64,000 nt of DNA. It comes from Paraspadella gotoi (taxonomy: Eukaryota > Chaetognatha). This document shows positions 62,572 through 64,000 of this stretch, in pieces (position 1 is the first letter of the stretch; every line of letters starts with the position of its first letter). The position numbers and the translations under genes were made by a program. The notes beneath the pieces were generated by a model. It ran no database searches, was not told the DNA's origin, and worked only from the letters and a program-made list of their open reading frames with translations. Location: assembly GCA_051294375.1 (NCBI GenBank), contig CM119263.1:17156171-17220170 (forward strand). Direction: 5' to 3'.

Positions 62572-63870
62572 TTACACGAGAGTCGGGAATCCGTGAGTGA
62601 CGCTGCCATTGGCGACGCCTCCGTTGACCACGCTGCCATTGGCGACGCTTCCGTTCCCACGCGACGGCCAACCGTAAGAGTCTCCGGCGTAACTTCCGTC
62701 GGGCCGATCGCCGGCGCTGCCGACTGAGACGCTGCCGTCGACGACGCTGTAGTTTCCGTTTGTCGGCCGGTCGGCGTCGACGAAGCGTTGGCCGCCGGAT
62801 TTGGCGGCGTCGCCGGCGCCGATCTCGTACGAGTCTTCGGAAGCCGACGACGACGAAACTGCGTAGCGCTGCATGCGTCGCTTGCGGATCGACGCGACGA
62901 TGGTGACGACGATGACGGCGATGACGATGACGACTCCCAGGAGGCCTTGAGGCCAGGAATGGGAAAGGAAATGATTATGAAAGGGAAACGAAGAGAAGGG
63001 ATGGTGAGAAGAAGGAAAAGGAGTAGAAAGAGAGAAAGGAAATGGAAGGAAAAAAAGAAAAAGAAAGACAAAGAAGGAAGGAGGAGAAAAAACACACATA
63101 AAAAGTAAAAAGATGGGAAAGGAAAAAAAGAAGTGGAGGACAGAGAAAGCAAAGGAAAAGAGAGAAAGAAAAAAAAAAGAAAAAGAAAAGGGAAGACAGA
63201 GAAAGGAAAGGAAAGGAAAAGAAAGAAAGAAAAATGAAATAAAATGAAAGGGGAAGAAAGACAAATGAAAGGGGAAAAAAAAAGAAAGAAAAATAAAATA
63301 AAAAGGAAGATTCGACAGTTAGCAACGCCGCCAACAACAACGACTCACAAGCCACAGCGACGATGACGATGAGCTCCCTCGTCCGACTGACAGCGTAATC
63401 TCGATCCTCGATCTCGATATCGAAGTCTGCGCTTCCGTGATCGTTGACGGCGGAACAGCGGTAGACGCCGAAGCGGACTTCCCCGTTGGCGTCCTCTTCC
63501 ATGGTAAAGGTCAGTTCGGGTAAGTCGCTGTTGAGGAGTTCTGGACTAGGGGTCGGCGTCACCTGAGGAGGGGAGAGAGAGAGAGTGAGTTGAGGGCGAG
63601 AGAGACGGAGACATCTTCAACCCTTATACTCCGACCTCGATTCCACACGGGTCATCGTACGGCACCCAACTTCCGCCTTCCCACTTTTTCCAGTCGCAGT
63701 CTTCCTCCTCGTCGCAGGGATAGACGTTGCTTCGGTCGACCCAGTCGCATGGGTTGTACTGCTTCTCCATGACACGACCCAAGTAGCGCCACTGGTAGGC
63801 GAAGGGCGGCGGGTTGGACATCACGTCGCAGCGGAGCGTCACTTCCTCGCCGATAGAGGCGCCGACGATT
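62572..63870 (-). CDS. Ig-domain single-pass membrane protein, last three exons (5' part outside the window)
   Basis: Exons in transcript order: 63870-63636, 63562-63349, 62945-62572, in frame (phase 0, then phase 1). The first has EEVTLRCDV (B strand with first Ig Cys) and AYQWRY (C strand Trp), then a Cys-rich insert. The second has ELTFTM and GVYRCSAVNDHGSADF (second Ig Cys in Y-x-C). The splice at 63349/62945 falls inside the transmembrane helix: VIVAVAC from one side, LLGVVIVIAVIVVTIVAS from the other, followed by the stop-transfer RKRRMQRY. The roughly 90-residue tail is rich in Gly, Ser, Asn and Val, with NGSV repeats, and ends PTLV. Known for such proteins: cell adhesion or receptor roles at the plasma membrane. 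No orthologue is recognised. The donor at 63636 (GAG|GTCGGA) could instead be six bases further on (GGA|GTATAA), also in frame. Confidence 0.8.
62946..63348 (-). other. purine/pyrimidine-biased intron within the transmembrane helix coding region
   Basis: The intron is almost purely A/G on the + strand (C/T on the coding strand). The long Phe/Leu/Ser frames crossing it are composition artefacts. It splits the transmembrane segment in phase 1, between T and GC of a Cys codon. Confidence 0.8.
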
Positions 63871-64000
63871 CTGGCGGAGGGTGACGATGGAGAGAATAAA
63901 AATTAAAAATTAGGGTCAGATATGAGCCGAATTGTATAAGAAAGTTAACTTTATTACTGAGTATAAATGAGTTAGAGAAGATTCACAAAGGCATGATTAT

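Overview
The window is invertebrate animal (bilaterian) nuclear DNA. Short coding exons are separated by GT-AG introns, CT/GA and tetranucleotide microsatellites are very dense, there are eight N gaps, and the recognisable genes are animal-specific (a delphilin-type formin scaffold, an HHEX-class homeobox gene, an Ig-domain membrane protein). I cannot name the taxon. Nothing prokaryotic (operons, CRISPR, attachment sites) is present.

Layout. 1-1.2 kb: two small + strand exons that look like the start of a POT/SLC15 peptide transporter. 1.2-18 kb: mostly non-coding and low-complexity, with two Cys-containing + strand exons at 13.4 and 14.2 kb (integrin-alpha-like at best) and a few GC-rich islands that may be first exons or promoters. 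18.4-30.0 kb: a large direct repeat (about 6.6 kb and 5.0 kb units) with a nested tandem duplication. Its copies differ mainly by single-base insertions and deletions, which looks more like uncorrected long-read consensus or uncollapsed haplotypes than true divergence. 30-38 kb: gaps, minisatellites and no recognised gene.

38.0-43.2 kb (- strand): a complete 11-exon gene that I assembled by hand with every splice phase matching. It predicts 1337 aa with the order PDZ, PDZ, harmonin-homology (HHD1), PDZ, HHD2, FH1, partial FH2. This is a delphilin (GRID2IP)-like synaptic scaffold/formin, with an extra PDZ and an FH2 lacking its N-terminal lasso/knob region.

48.6-58.6 kb (- strand): a 10-coding-exon HHEX gene, again phase-consistent throughout. 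It predicts about 774 aa, nearly three times the human protein, with an N-terminal eh1-like motif, a near-canonical HHEX homeodomain, an acidic tail and one apparent GC-AG intron.

62.6-63.9 kb (- strand): the last three exons of an Ig-domain single-pass membrane protein that continues beyond the right edge. Its tail ends in a class I PDZ ligand.

The genes do not form an obvious pathway. The delphilin-like scaffold and the PDZ-ligand Ig protein could both belong to neuronal or epithelial junctions, but any interaction is speculation. The strongest leads are the altered domain architecture of the formin, the enlarged HHEX with its symmetric exons and GC-AG intron, and the 144-bp hairpin at 46.6 kb.
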